Shown in pieces: positions 1-8,168 of a stretch of DNA of 64,000 nt. A model generated the notes under the pieces. That model had not been told where the DNA came from. It saw only the letters and a list, made by a program, of their open reading frames with translations, and searched no databases. Position numbers and translations under genes: made by a program. Positions within the stretch are counted from its first letter, which is position 1. Each line of letters opens with the position of its first letter. The stretch is taken from positions 124,001 through 188,000 of the forward strand of contig NZ_WWFA01000003.1 in NCBI RefSeq assembly GCF_021698855.1, written 5' to 3'. Origin of the DNA: Lactobacillus sp. S2-2 (GTDB lineage Bacteria; Bacillota; Bacilli; Lactobacillales; Lactobacillaceae).

Positions 1-21
1 AAATTAGAAAGGAATTTTTTT

Positions 22-957
22 ATGTCTAAAATTTATAACTCTATCAGTGAATTAATTGGTAATACTCCAATTATAAAATTAAATGAAAAACTTGTACCTA
101 ATGATGCTGCTGACGTTTACGTTAAACTAGAATTTTTCAATCCCACTGGATCAATTAAAGATCGAATTGCAGAATCAATGATAGAAGAAGCTGAAAAACA
201 TGGAAAATTAAAACAAGGTGATACAATCATCGAACCTACATCAGGAAATACTGGTATTGGACTTGCCTCAATAGGAGCTGAAAAAGGATATCATGTAATT
301 ATTGTTATGCCTGAAACAATGAGTATTGAACGCCGTAAAATTATGCAAGGATATGGTGCAGAACTAATTTTAACTCCTGGAAATGAAGGTATGAGTGGAT
401 CAATTAAAAAAGCCCAAGAATTAGGTCAAAAACCTCATACATTTATCCCAATGCAATTTGAAAACATTGCTAATCCAAATACTCATGCAGAAAATACTGG
501 TAAAGAAATTATCGAAACATTTGGGGAAAATAATCTTCCTGATGCTTTTGTAGCAGGAATTGGTACTGGTGGAACTTTAAGTGGGGTTGGTAAGCAATTA
601 AAGCAAGAAAATGAAAATATTAAAGTTTATGCATTAGAGCCTGAAGAATCACCACTACTAAAAACAGGTCAAAAAGGACCACATAAAATTCAAGGTATTT
701 CTGCAGGATTCATTCCTCAGACATTAAATCAACAACTATATGATGATATATTAGAAATATCTAGTGATGAAGCAATTGAAATGGCTCAATTAACTGGTAA
801 AAAAATGGGATTCACACCTGGAATTTCTAGCGGAGCTAATATTGCCGGAGCAATTAAGTTAGCTAAAGAAATGGGCTCAGGAAAAAGTATCATTACAGTC
901 GCTCCAGACTACGGTGATCGTTATCTTTCTACTGATTTATATGACTTCTCAAATTAA
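22..957 (+). CDS. cysK: Cysteine synthase (O-acetylserine sulfhydrylase)
   Basis: This 311-residue fold-type II PLP enzyme makes L-cysteine from O-acetylserine and sulfide in the cytoplasm. The PLP lysine is K46 in PTGSIKDR, and the phosphate/substrate loop PTSGNTGIG lies near residue 75. A glycine-rich [10 protein letters not shown] loop follows around residue 175. Length is normal for CysK. GAAAGG at 7-12 is its ribosome binding site. The next gene starts 39 bases downstream and probably supplies O-acetylserine, so the two form a cysteine operon. The promoter lies outside the window. Cystathionine beta-synthase activity cannot be excluded from sequence alone. Confidence 0.95.
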   Translation: MSKIYNSISELIGNTPIIKLNEKLVPNDAADVYVKLEFFNPTGSIKDRIAESMIEEAEKHGKLKQGDTIIEPTSGNTGIGLASIGAEKGYHVIIVMPETMSIERRKIMQGYGAELILTPGNEGMSGSIKKAQELGQKPHTFIPMQFENIANPNTHAENTGKEIIETFGENNLPDAFVAGIGTGGTLSGVGKQLKQENENIKVYALEPEESPLLKTGQKGPHKIQGISAGFIPQTLNQQLYDDILEISSDEAIEMAQLTGKKMGFTPGISSGANIAGAIKLAKEMGSGKSIITVAPDYGDRYLSTDLYDFSN

Positions 958-996
958 ATACTCAATAAATCATTTATTTTGAAAGGATTATCTAAT

Positions 997-1788
997 ATGA
1001 ACAATTCCAAATTAATTAAAATTGGAATTTTAAATTTAATGCATGACAAACTTAGTTCTAAAAATAACTTTGATAGTACCTTAAAAAATTCATCAGCAAA
1101 TATTGAAATAACTTATTTTTATCCAATCACAAAATATACAAATCAAAAAATCCCGGATGAAGTAAAAAAACTTTCTAATACTTTAAATCTAAATAACTTA
1201 GCTGATTTTGATGGATTTATTATTTCTGGTGCTCCAATTGATAAATTAGAATTTGATCAAGTTTATTATTTTGATGAAATTAAGAAGTTGATTAATCAAT
1301 TAAATAAACTTAATATTTCTCAACTTTATATTTGTTGGGGAGCAATGGCTGCCCTACATCATCTATACGGTTTTAATAAAAATATTTTACCCAATAAATT
1401 TTTTGGTGTTTATCCTCATTATATTTTAAATAATTCTAGTTTAATTGGGGGATTAAAAAATGGATTTCAAGCTCCACATGCTCGCTATGCCGAGATGGAT
1501 TTATCTAATATTAATAGCTTTCCTAAATTAAAAGTTGTTGCAGAAACCACTAATAGACATGCTTTTTTAATTGAAAATCAGCAAGAAAAACAAATATTCT
1601 TATTTTCACATTTAGAATATAATCAAAATGATTTATATAAAGAATACTTACGTGAAACAAAAAGCTCTAAACAAAATAAAAAAGCAAAAATTGTTCGTCC
1701 TAAAAATTATATTAATGATATTTCTTCTTTACAATGGCAATATTCCAAAGAAACTTTTTTTAATAATTGGATAAAAAAAATCACATGA
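997..1788 (+). CDS. cysE: MetA-family acyltransferase, probably serine O-acetyltransferase
   Basis: This 263-residue protein has the homoserine O-acyltransferase (HTS/MetA) fold: nucleophile C113 in YICWGAMAAL and the catalytic His/Glu pair H205 and E207 in FSHLEY. By homology it would be called metA. A Lactobacillus casei homologue next to cysK was shown to be a serine acetyltransferase (CysE function) that does not acylate homoserine, so adjacency to cysK here argues for the same role. The start at 997 is preceded by GAAAGGA at 981-987; a TTG at 979 lies upstream of that site and is unlikely. A terminator overlaps the stop codon. Confidence 0.8.
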   Translation: MNNSKLIKIGILNLMHDKLSSKNNFDSTLKNSSANIEITYFYPITKYTNQKIPDEVKKLSNTLNLNNLADFDGFIISGAPIDKLEFDQVYYFDEIKKLINQLNKLNISQLYICWGAMAALHHLYGFNKNILPNKFFGVYPHYILNNSSLIGGLKNGFQAPHARYAEMDLSNINSFPKLKVVAETTNRHAFLIENQQEKQIFLFSHLEYNQNDLYKEYLRETKSSKQNKKAKIVRPKNYINDISSLQWQYSKETFFNNWIKKIT

Positions 1789-1807
1789 AAAAATTCATGT
1801 GATTTTT
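1776..1807 (+). terminator. Rho-independent terminator after cysK-cysE
   Basis: The arms AAAAATCACATGAA (1776-1789) and TTCATGTGATTTTT (1794-1807) form a 14-bp stem with a short loop and T-rich 3' end. Because the stem is flanked by A and T runs it can also serve the convergent gene ending at 1817. Confidence 0.85.
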
Positions 1808-1816
1808 ATTTTTGAC

Positions 1817-2563
1817 TTATCTTGTAAATTGCGTAAAGCTTGAATTATAAAAACCTTTTTGTAGAGGCTTATTACTTGAATTAACAAGAATAAAACTGTT
1901 ATTAGAAGTAAATCTTAAGTATGTTGTACAAGTTTGTTTTTGACCTTTTAAACGATACTTAACTGATGCAAAATTACTTTTTCCAATTTTTAAATTATAA
2001 GTAGCATGAGAAAATTTTGTACTAGTTACTTTATCATTCTTAATAAATTGTAATGACATTCCTTTATTATTATCAAAAATTAATCTTTGTGATTGATTAC
2101 TTTTATTAAAAGAACTATTCCATGAACCTTCAAGTGTTTCACCAGTTATCTTTTTATTAGTAGTTGCTTTTTTACTAGTTTTTTTAGTTGTCTTTTTAGT
2201 TGTAGCTTTTCCTTTTTGTTGAACATGAATTATACGGTAAAAGTAAGATTTACTATTTACCTTATTAGCATAAACATATAATTGGGTTGCTGCTTTTTGC
2301 TTACTTGGTAAATCTAATTCAAAATTACCATTTGTTTTACTTGCATATGTTTTAGCAAGAACTTTTTTATTTTTAGTTTTTACTGTAATTAATGACCCTT
2401 TTGTTGCTTTACCACTAACTTTATTACTATTACTATAAATTGCATTCACATTTAATGAAGGTGAATTTTGTGCAATTTTTGTATTACTTTTAGCACTAAC
2501 TCCTAAACCTAATGATGCGATTAACATAAATCCGGCTAAAGCCTTTAAAATTATTTTTTTCAT
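1817..2563 (-). CDS. Secreted protein with Ig-like and lipocalin-like parts
   Basis: This is a 248-residue exported protein. The signal peptide (residues 1-24) begins MKKIILKALAG and ends near VSA. Residues 30-115 look like a bacterial Ig-like domain, with NVNAIYSNSNKVSGKATKG and NGNFELDLP. A lysine/threonine-rich linker spans about 120-140. The C-terminal 110 residues begin LEGSWNSSF and are beta-strand rich, resembling small lipocalin-like surface domains. I chose the ATG at 2563 because AAAAGGAG precedes it; the frame is open 18 codons further. The function is unknown, probably cell-surface. There is no operon partner. Confidence 0.65.
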   Translation of the reverse strand: MKKIILKALAGFMLIASLGLGVSAKSNTKIAQNSPSLNVNAIYSNSNKVSGKATKGSLITVKTKNKKVLAKTYASKTNGNFELDLPSKQKAATQLYVYANKVNSKSYFYRIIHVQQKGKATTKKTTKKTSKKATTNKKITGETLEGSWNSSFNKSNQSQRLIFDNNKGMSLQFIKNDKVTSTKFSHATYNLKIGKSNFASVKYRLKGQKQTCTTYLRFTSNNSFILVNSSNKPLQKGFYNSSFTQFTR

Positions 2564-2678
2564 TACAATCTCCTTTTCAATAAAATTATTATATATCATT
2601 TTTCTGATTAAAAACACTTTTTTAGAAATTATATATAATTAATTAACTATTTTGTAATCTATCATTTAATTAAAATAG

Positions 2679-2707
2679 TTGATAAATGATAAAATAATCA
2701 TTATAGT
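2679..2707 (+). promoter_or_regulatory. Candidate promoter of the degV gene
   Basis: TTGATA (2679-2684) and TATAGT (2702-2707) are spaced 17 bp, about 45 bp before the start codon. An inverted repeat AACTATTTT (2645-2653) / AAAATAGTT (2672-2680) abuts the -35 box and could be an operator. Confidence 0.45.
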
Positions 2708-2751
2708 GATTAGAGTAAAATACAAACGTATTAAGAAGGGAAAGTCTAACT

Positions 2752-3588
2752 ATGATACATGTTGTAACGGATTCAACCGCACAATTAACTTCTGAAGAAA
2801 TTAAAGAAAATAATATTAAAATAATTCCACTTCAAATCAATGATAACGGAAAAAGCTATACTGATGGAGTTGATATCACAAGACAAGAATTTTCAAATCG
2901 TCTTGCAAATGAAGAGGGATTTCCTCAAACTAGTCAACCTGCTTTAGGTCAATTTGTACAAACTTATCAAGAAATCATTGATGAAGATCCAGATGCAGAA
3001 ATCATTTCATTTCATATCACAAGTTTTTTAAGTGGTACTTCTGATACAGCTAAAACAGCTGCACAACAATTTGATAATCGAATTGAAGCAATTGATAGCG
3101 AATCAACTGATCGAGGTCAAAGCTTTCAAATATTAGCTGCTGCACAAAAAATTAAAGACGGGAAATCAATGAATGAAATTATTGCAGAAAATAAATCAAT
3201 TATTGATAACATTAATTTATTTGTTTTCGTTAATAGTTTAGAATATTTAGTTAAAGGTGGTAGAGCTAGTAAAATGACTGGTTTTATTAGTTCTTTAATT
3301 CAAATTAAACCAGTTTTAGAATTAAAAGATAATGTTTTAGGTGTAAAACAAAAATATCGTGGTAAAAAACGTTTATTAAAAGCTGCTGATGAATTAACTG
3401 AAAAAGTTATTGCTGATGAATCAGTATCTGAAGTTTGTCTATCCTATGTTGATGATGATACTGAAGTAAATAAAATTGCTGATAAAATTAAATCTGAAAG
3501 ACCAGATATTAAAGTTATTGCCCAATTAACTAGTCCAATCGTAATGACTCATGTTGGTCCTGGCGGATTCGGTTATATCTACAAATAA
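2752..3588 (+). CDS. DegV family fatty-acid-binding protein (FakB-like)
   Basis: This is a 278-residue DegV protein. The N-terminal MIHVVTDSTAQL carries the DST motif that contacts the fatty-acid carboxylate. FHITSFLSGTS near residue 95 holds the second conserved serine, and the C-terminal THVGPGGFGYIY is the usual end. FakB proteins present fatty acids to the kinase FakA for phospholipid synthesis; no fakA is nearby, which is usual because lactobacilli carry several unlinked degV paralogues. The RBS is AAGAAGGGAAAG. It is monocistronic, with its own promoter and terminator. Confidence 0.88.
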   Translation: MIHVVTDSTAQLTSEEIKENNIKIIPLQINDNGKSYTDGVDITRQEFSNRLANEEGFPQTSQPALGQFVQTYQEIIDEDPDAEIISFHITSFLSGTSDTAKTAAQQFDNRIEAIDSESTDRGQSFQILAAAQKIKDGKSMNEIIAENKSIIDNINLFVFVNSLEYLVKGGRASKMTGFISSLIQIKPVLELKDNVLGVKQKYRGKKRLLKAADELTEKVIADESVSEVCLSYVDDDTEVNKIADKIKSERPDIKVIAQLTSPIVMTHVGPGGFGYIYK

Positions 3589-3617
3589 AAAAAGGCTATC
3601 TAAGATAGCCTTTTTTT
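3586..3617. terminator. Bidirectional terminator between degV and apf-like gene
   Basis: GGCTATC (3594-3600), loop TAA, GATAGCC (3604-3610) is flanked by A7 and T7 runs, so it can end transcripts from both sides. Confidence 0.88.
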
Positions 3618-4188
3618 AGTACCAACCGTTTGCTAACCAGAATGATTTTGCAGCACTCCATGAACCATAACGACTGTTTACGTAGTTGTCAGCAACTCTT
3701 TCTTGATTAGCTGCTGAATAATCACCATTTAAGTATGATGATGATAATTGGTATTTACCAACATATTGACCGTTTCTTGCTGAATATGAACCACTTGATT
3801 CACGATTAGCAATCCATGATTTAGCTGAATTATCATTTCCTGAAACATTTGATGAATAATTAGCTTGTGTTTGATTTGATTGTACTTGGTTATTTTGTTG
3901 AGTAGTAGTGTTTTGTGGTTGTTGAACTTGTGTGTAACTTTGAGTTTGATCACCACTTGTTGGCATAATTAATTCTTGTCCAACATAAATCATGTTAATG
4001 TTACTTAGATTATTTGCCTTTTCTACATCACTGATTGATACATTATTACGATTTGCTAGTTTAGAAACTGTGTCTCCGCTTTGAACTGTTACTTTAGTAG
4101 ATGCATCTGCACTAATTCCTACTAATAATAGGCCTAAAAGTGTAGTACTTGCTGCGATAACTGATTTGATTCCTTTAATTTGTTTGAT
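3616..4188 (-). CDS. LysM/Apf-type secreted cell-wall protein with apparent AUC start
   Basis: This secreted protein of about 190 residues has a signal peptide (KQIKGIKSVIAASTTLLGLL), then one LysM module (VQSGDTVSKLANRNNVS to GQELIMP). A Gln/Thr/Asn-rich linker leads to a C-terminal aggregation-promoting-factor/SLT-like domain starting SWIANRESSGSYSARNG and ending FWLANGWY. It likely binds or processes peptidoglycan. The start is odd: GGAGG at 4197-4201 is followed 8 bases later by ATC AAA CAA (or ATT one codon earlier), with no ATG, GTG or TTG in a plausible position. The frame stays open to an ATG at 4305, but that would add a hydrophilic leader and has no RBS. A small hairpin (4227-4246) lies in the 5' leader. 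Confidence 0.75.
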   Translation of the reverse strand: MKQIKGIKSVIAASTTLLGLLLVGISADASTKVTVQSGDTVSKLANRNNVSISDVEKANNLSNINMIYVGQELIMPTSGDQTQSYTQVQQPQNTTTQQNNQVQSNQTQANYSSNVSGNDNSAKSWIANRESSGSYSARNGQYVGKYQLSSSYLNGDYSAANQERVADNYVNSRYGSWSAAKSFWLANGWY

Positions 4189-4551
4189 AATATATTCCTC
4201 CAGAAATTGTTCCGATTTTAAGTTTAGTTGATTTCTTCTAATCAACAATAAGTATTCTACAGACGATTGATTACAATTAGATAACAGAATAATTAAATAA
4301 ATCAATGATTTTCGTAATTATGTAATCATTAGATAATATTAGGTAATATAAAAAATAAAATTATTACAATTTAAATTGTTATCAACAACAAAATTCTAAT
4401 TTTGAAATTATTAAATCTTTATTTCATATTTTTTTCTTATTAGAAAATTTAAAATAAAGGATATATACTTAGATATGTAATTTACCAAGCAATAAAAAAG
4501 CTGCCTTTGTTGTATAATAAAGGCAGCTTTTTTATTGGAGGTCAATTAATT
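4189..4551. other. AT-rich divergent intergenic region
   Basis: It holds the upstream sequence of the apf-like gene (minus) and of crcB (plus). TATACT at 4464-4469 is a possible -10 for crcB with no convincing -35. A terminator-like hairpin lies at 4495-4536. I see no coding signal. Confidence 0.5.
4495..4536 (+). terminator. Terminator-like hairpin just upstream of crcB1
   Basis: AAAAAAGCTGCCTTT and AAAGGCAGCTTTTTT pair around a short loop and end only a few bases before the crcB RBS (GGAGG 4537-4541). No plus-strand gene lies upstream, so it may attenuate crcB transcription. TATAAT (4513-4518) lies inside the loop. I could not match the conserved core of the fluoride riboswitch upstream. 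Confidence 0.6.
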
Positions 4552-4929
4552 ATGGAATTTTTACTAATATTTATTTTTGGTATTTTAGGTGGTATTTCAA
4601 GACTTTGGATTTCTAATTCAATTAGTTATGAATCGTTTCCATATATGATCTTAGTGATTAATTTACTTGGAACCTTTGCTTTACCAATTTGGAATAATTT
4701 TCTTGGACAAAAAGTAAATCAAAAACTTAAAATTGCAATAGGAACTGGATTTATTGGTTCTTTTACAACTTTTTCTGGAATTACCATTGATTTAATTAAA
4801 TTTATGCAAGCTTCTAATTATTTGAGTGCTTTAATTTATTTAACAATTACGATAATATTTGGGTTCATCTTATCTATTATTGGAAATAATTTAAGCGAAG
4901 ATTTAATTAATCAAGGAGATATCAAATGA
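4552..4929 (+). CDS. crcB1: Fluoride channel subunit Fluc/CrcB (1)
   Basis: This 125-residue four-TM protein carries the CrcB motif GTGFIGSFTTFSG in TM3 and GILGGISRLW at the N-terminus. Fluc channels export fluoride passively as dual-topology dimers. Many Firmicutes encode two paralogues that form a heterodimer, and the overlapping second gene here fits that. I chose the ATG at 4552 because GGAGG is 10 bases upstream; the open frame extends into the upstream hairpin, which is unlikely to be coding. Confidence 0.9.
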   Translation: MEFLLIFIFGILGGISRLWISNSISYESFPYMILVINLLGTFALPIWNNFLGQKVNQKLKIAIGTGFIGSFTTFSGITIDLIKFMQASNYLSALIYLTITIIFGFILSIIGNNLSEDLINQGDIK

Positions 4930-5279
4930 TTACATACAGTTTAGTCGGATTAGGTGCAGGCTTTGGTGCTCTATTAAGATACCAAATTACAAATATATTT
5001 AAGAAAAAAACAATTGGTTACTATGGAACATTTTTAATCAATATTTTGGGTAGTTTTCTTTTAGGTTTATTTTTTGCCACTTGTTCAACTAATTTATATA
5101 GTCTTTTAGGCACTGGCTTTTGTGGTGGATTTACAACTTATTCAACTTTTAATAATGAATTATCTAATTTATTTTATGAAAAAAAGACCAAAAGATTATT
5201 CATCTATTGGTCTTTGTCTTATCTTTTTGGTATATTACTCGGTATTATTGGATGGTTGATTGGAACCAAAACAATTTAA
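4926..5279 (+). CDS. crcB2: Fluoride channel subunit Fluc/CrcB (2)
   Basis: This 117-residue, four-TM partner of CrcB1 begins GLGAGFGALLRYQ and has the canonical TM3 motif GTGFCGGFTTYSTF. Its ATG overlaps the stop of crcB1 by four bases (ATGA), giving translational coupling and probably equal subunit amounts. In heterodimeric Fluc pairs the two subunits insert in opposite orientations. A terminator follows. Confidence 0.92.
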   Translation: MITYSLVGLGAGFGALLRYQITNIFKKKTIGYYGTFLINILGSFLLGLFFATCSTNLYSLLGTGFCGGFTTYSTFNNELSNLFYEKKTKRLFIYWSLSYLFGILLGIIGWLIGTKTI

Positions 5280-5339
5280 TAATTGGCAAGTTTCATTTTA
5301 TCATGTACAATAACTATTGGAATTTATGATTCCATCAAG

Positions 5340-5377
5340 CAGAGATATGGTGTGGAAAGCCATATCTCATTTTTTTG
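5340..5377 (+). terminator. Terminator after crcB1-crcB2
   Basis: GAGATATGG (5342-5350) and CCATATCTC (5360-5368) form a 9-bp stem followed by ATTTTTTTG. Confidence 0.85.
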
Positions 5378-5378
5378 C

Positions 5379-5867
5379 TTATTTTTCAAGTTTTGCCATT
5401 AAATAAGCATTATGATAATCACCATTTACATAGTATTGTTCTTTTAAAGTCCCTTCAATTTCAAAACCATATTTTTCATAAATATGAATTGCTGGTTTAT
5501 TTTCAGCATCTACATAAAGATAAATACGATGAAGATTTAAAGTCTTAAATCCATAATTAGAACAAGCTTCAAATGCTCTTTGTGCTAAACCTTGTCCTGA
5601 AAACTCGTCAGATAATACAATTTCGATTTCTGCATGACGATGTCTATAATCAATATCAATTAACCCAACTAATCCTGCAAATTCACCGTCTTGATCAATT
5701 ACAAATAAACGAGTTGCTAAATCCTTATCTTGCTTTTCATAAAAATCTTCTAGATTTCTATAACTCATCATCGGTTCTTCAAACCAATAATCCATTGAGG
5801 ATTTTTGATTAAAAATTTCATATAATTCAGGTAAGTCTTCTTTTTCAAGCACTCTTAATTTCATCAT
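5379..5867 (-). CDS. speG: Spermidine N-acetyltransferase-like GNAT enzyme
   Basis: This 162-residue GNAT acetyltransferase closely follows SpeG from start (LRVLEKEDLPELYEIF) to end. It includes the polyamine-site region MDYWFEEP, the acetyl-CoA loop EFSGQGLAQRAF, and AIHIYEKYGFEIEGTL. SpeG acetylates spermidine or spermine to relieve polyamine excess. It lies 15 bases behind phoU and is probably cotranscribed with the pst operon, an unusual partnership. Start: ATG at 5867 or the adjacent ATG at 5864; GGGAG lies upstream. Confidence 0.85.
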   Translation of the reverse strand: MMKLRVLEKEDLPELYEIFNQKSSMDYWFEEPMMSYRNLEDFYEKQDKDLATRLFVIDQDGEFAGLVGLIDIDYRHRHAEIEIVLSDEFSGQGLAQRAFEACSNYGFKTLNLHRIYLYVDAENKPAIHIYEKYGFEIEGTLKEQYYVNGDYHNAYLMAKLEK

Positions 5868-5882
5868 ATTTACTCCCTCAAA

Positions 5883-6578
5883 TTACTTATCGTTTAAATG
5901 ATGATTACTATTTTCATCATTTTTAAGATTTAATTCTACAAACTTCCCTGAGTCTGTATAAACAATCCATTCTGCTAAGTTAACTGTATGATCACCAATT
6001 CGTTCCAATAATCGAATAACCATTAAGTAACTAGCTGCTGCTTGAGCAACATTTGAATCTTCTTTTAAATCACGAGTAATTTCATCTCTTGTTTTAGCAT
6101 AATATTCATCAAGCTTCAAATCTTCTTGTGCAACTTCCATTGAAACCTTAACATCAACTTTAACATATGCATCCAATACTTGCTCTAACATTCTTCTAAC
6201 ATGTTTAGTCATCTTATCAATTGTTTCTTCAACTGATTTAATTCTTGGATTTCCTTTAGCACGAATTGTTTCTTTTGAAATATTGATAGCATTATCACCA
6301 ATTCGTTCTAAATCATTACTAGCTTTTAACATACTAATGATAATTCGAAAATCAGAAGCAAGTGGTTGTTGTAAAGCAATTAAATTTAGCGCTTGTTGTT
6401 CCAAACTCATTTCTTCTTCATTAATACTGTCATCAGATTTAATTACTTTATTAGCTAATTCAATATCATGATCACTAAAAGCCTTTGTTGATTGATAAAT
6501 TTGTTCACTAACGTTAATTCCCATTTCCATAAAACGGCCACGCAATTTTTTTAATTCATCATGAAATAATTCTCTCAT
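5883..6578 (-). CDS. phoU: Phosphate transport regulator PhoU
   Basis: This is a 231-residue all-helical protein with two tandem PhoU three-helix bundles. The acidic metal-binding repeats ERIGDNAINIS (first half) and ERIGDHTVNLAEW (second half) are both present. PhoU restrains the Pst transporter and phosphate signalling. It lies 12 bases downstream of pstB2 with RBS TAGGGGGAA. Confidence 0.95.
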   Translation of the reverse strand: MRELFHDELKKLRGRFMEMGINVSEQIYQSTKAFSDHDIELANKVIKSDDSINEEEMSLEQQALNLIALQQPLASDFRIIISMLKASNDLERIGDNAINISKETIRAKGNPRIKSVEETIDKMTKHVRRMLEQVLDAYVKVDVKVSMEVAQEDLKLDEYYAKTRDEITRDLKEDSNVAQAAASYLMVIRLLERIGDHTVNLAEWIVYTDSGKFVELNLKNDENSNHHLNDK

Positions 6579-6590
6579 TAAATATTCCCC

Positions 6591-7346
6591 CTATCCAAAT
6601 TTTCCATTTAAATAATCACTTGTCATTTGTTGATCAGGACTTAAAAACATCTTTTTAGTTTTATTGTATTCAATTAAATCACCATCAAGCATAAAAGCAG
6701 TTTTATCTGAAATACGTGCTGCTTGATGCATATTATGAGTTACCATAATAATTGTAAATTCTTTTTTTAATTTTAAAAGCGTATTTTCTACTTGGTTACT
6801 AGAAATTGGATCAAGCGCACTAGTTGGTTCATCAAGTAAAATTACATCTGGCTTAACTGCCAAAACTCTTGCAATACAGATTCTTTGTTGTTGTCCACCA
6901 GAAAAAGATAACGCATTTTTGTGTAGATTATCTTTAACCTCATCCCAAACTGCTGCTTTTTTTAAACTATCTTCAACAATTTGATCAATTTCCTTTTTAT
7001 CTTTAATTCCTTTTAGTTTTAGTCCATAAGCTACATTATCATAAACAGAAAAAGGAAATGGATTGGGTTGTTGAAAGACCATTCCAACTTGTTTTCTCAA
7101 ATCATCTGATTTCATTTTGCTACTATAAATATCTTTATCATGTAATTTAAAGTCCCCTTGAATGGAAACTCCAGGAACTAAATCATTCATTCGATTTAAG
7201 CATCTTAAAAACGTTGACTTACCACAACCCGAAGGTCCAATTAATGCCGTCAATTCATTCTTATTAAAATCTAAACTAATACCATGTAATGCTTCTTTTT
7301 TTCCATAAAATAATCTTACATCTTTGGTTTCAATAATCTTTGTCAT
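6591..7346 (-). CDS. pstB2: Phosphate ABC transporter ATPase PstB (second copy)
   Basis: This 251-residue ABC ATPase has Walker [10 protein letters not shown], the Q-loop in [13 protein letters not shown] (typical of PstB), signature [14 protein letters not shown] and Walker [14 protein letters not shown]. It energises phosphate uptake through PstCA. Tandem pstB genes are common in lactobacilli and Bacillus. RBS AAGGAG. Confidence 0.95.
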   Translation of the reverse strand: MTKIIETKDVRLFYGKKEALHGISLDFNKNELTALIGPSGCGKSTFLRCLNRMNDLVPGVSIQGDFKLHDKDIYSSKMKSDDLRKQVGMVFQQPNPFPFSVYDNVAYGLKLKGIKDKKEIDQIVEDSLKKAAVWDEVKDNLHKNALSFSGGQQQRICIARVLAVKPDVILLDEPTSALDPISSNQVENTLLKLKKEFTIIMVTHNMHQAARISDKTAFMLDGDLIEYNKTKKMFLSPDQQMTSDYLNGKFG

Positions 7347-7361
7347 TATTTTCTCCTTATA

Positions 7362-8159
7362 TTAGCCAAAATGTCCAGTTATATAATCTTCTGTGGCTTC
7401 TTCACTTGGATTAGTAAAGATTTTTGATGTCTTATCATATTCAATCAAATGGCCCATGTGGAAGAAGGCAGTATAATCAGAAATTCTTGAAGCTTGTTGC
7501 ATATTATGAGTAACCATAATAATAGTGTACTTTTCACTTAATTCTTTTATTGTTGCTTCAATTTTTTTAGTAGAAATTGGATCAAGTGCACTAGTTGGTT
7601 CATCAAGTAATAAAATATCTGGATTCATTGTGATTGCACGCGCAATACATAATCTTTGTGCTTGACCTCCTGATAATGACATTGCACTTTTATTAAGTGA
7701 ATCTTGTACTTCTTCATATAATGCGGCTTTCTTTAGACTACTTTTTACAACTTGATCAATTTGTTTATTATCTTTTATTCCATGTTTTTTTAAAGCAAAA
7801 GTTAAATTATCTTTAATTGATTTAGCAAATGGATTGGGTTGTTGAAAGACCATTCCAATTTGTTTTCTTAATTCATAAACATTAATCGCTGAAGAATTGA
7901 TGTTTAACCCTTCATAATTAATTTGTCCATCAACAGTTGCTACATCATCATTCATACGATTTAAGCATCTTAAAAAAGTAGATTTACCTGATCCAGATGC
8001 TCCAATAAAAGCAATAATACGATTTTTTGGAAATTGCATACTAACATCAAAAGTTGATTGTTTTTCACCATAAAACACATTTACATGCTTTGCATCTAAT
8101 GCAACACGCTCTGGTTTAAACTGAATAATATTATTTTTTGTCAAATCATATTGTTTCAT
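7362..8159 (-). CDS. pstB1: Phosphate ABC transporter ATPase PstB (first copy)
   Basis: This is a 265-residue ABC ATPase with Walker A GASGSGKST, Q-loop [13 protein letters not shown], signature SLSGGQAQRLCIAR and Walker [14 protein letters not shown]. It has a longer N-terminus than PstB2. The two copies are clearly diverged paralogues rather than a recent duplication. It lies 9 bases after pstA; RBS ATAGGAG. Confidence 0.95.
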   Translation of the reverse strand: MKQYDLTKNNIIQFKPERVALDAKHVNVFYGEKQSTFDVSMQFPKNRIIAFIGASGSGKSTFLRCLNRMNDDVATVDGQINYEGLNINSSAINVYELRKQIGMVFQQPNPFAKSIKDNLTFALKKHGIKDNKQIDQVVKSSLKKAALYEEVQDSLNKSAMSLSGGQAQRLCIARAITMNPDILLLDEPTSALDPISTKKIEATIKELSEKYTIIMVTHNMQQASRISDYTAFFHMGHLIEYDKTSKIFTNPSEEATEDYITGHFG

Positions 8160-8168
8160 AATAATCTC

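Noticed and set aside
4440-4540. Fluoride riboswitch upstream of crcB
   Set aside because: The conserved aptamer core could not be found; only the hairpin is supported, so it is reported as terminator-like.
5573-5812. Plus-strand ORF opposite speG
   Set aside because: It is the antisense shadow of a clear SpeG-like gene, with no RBS.
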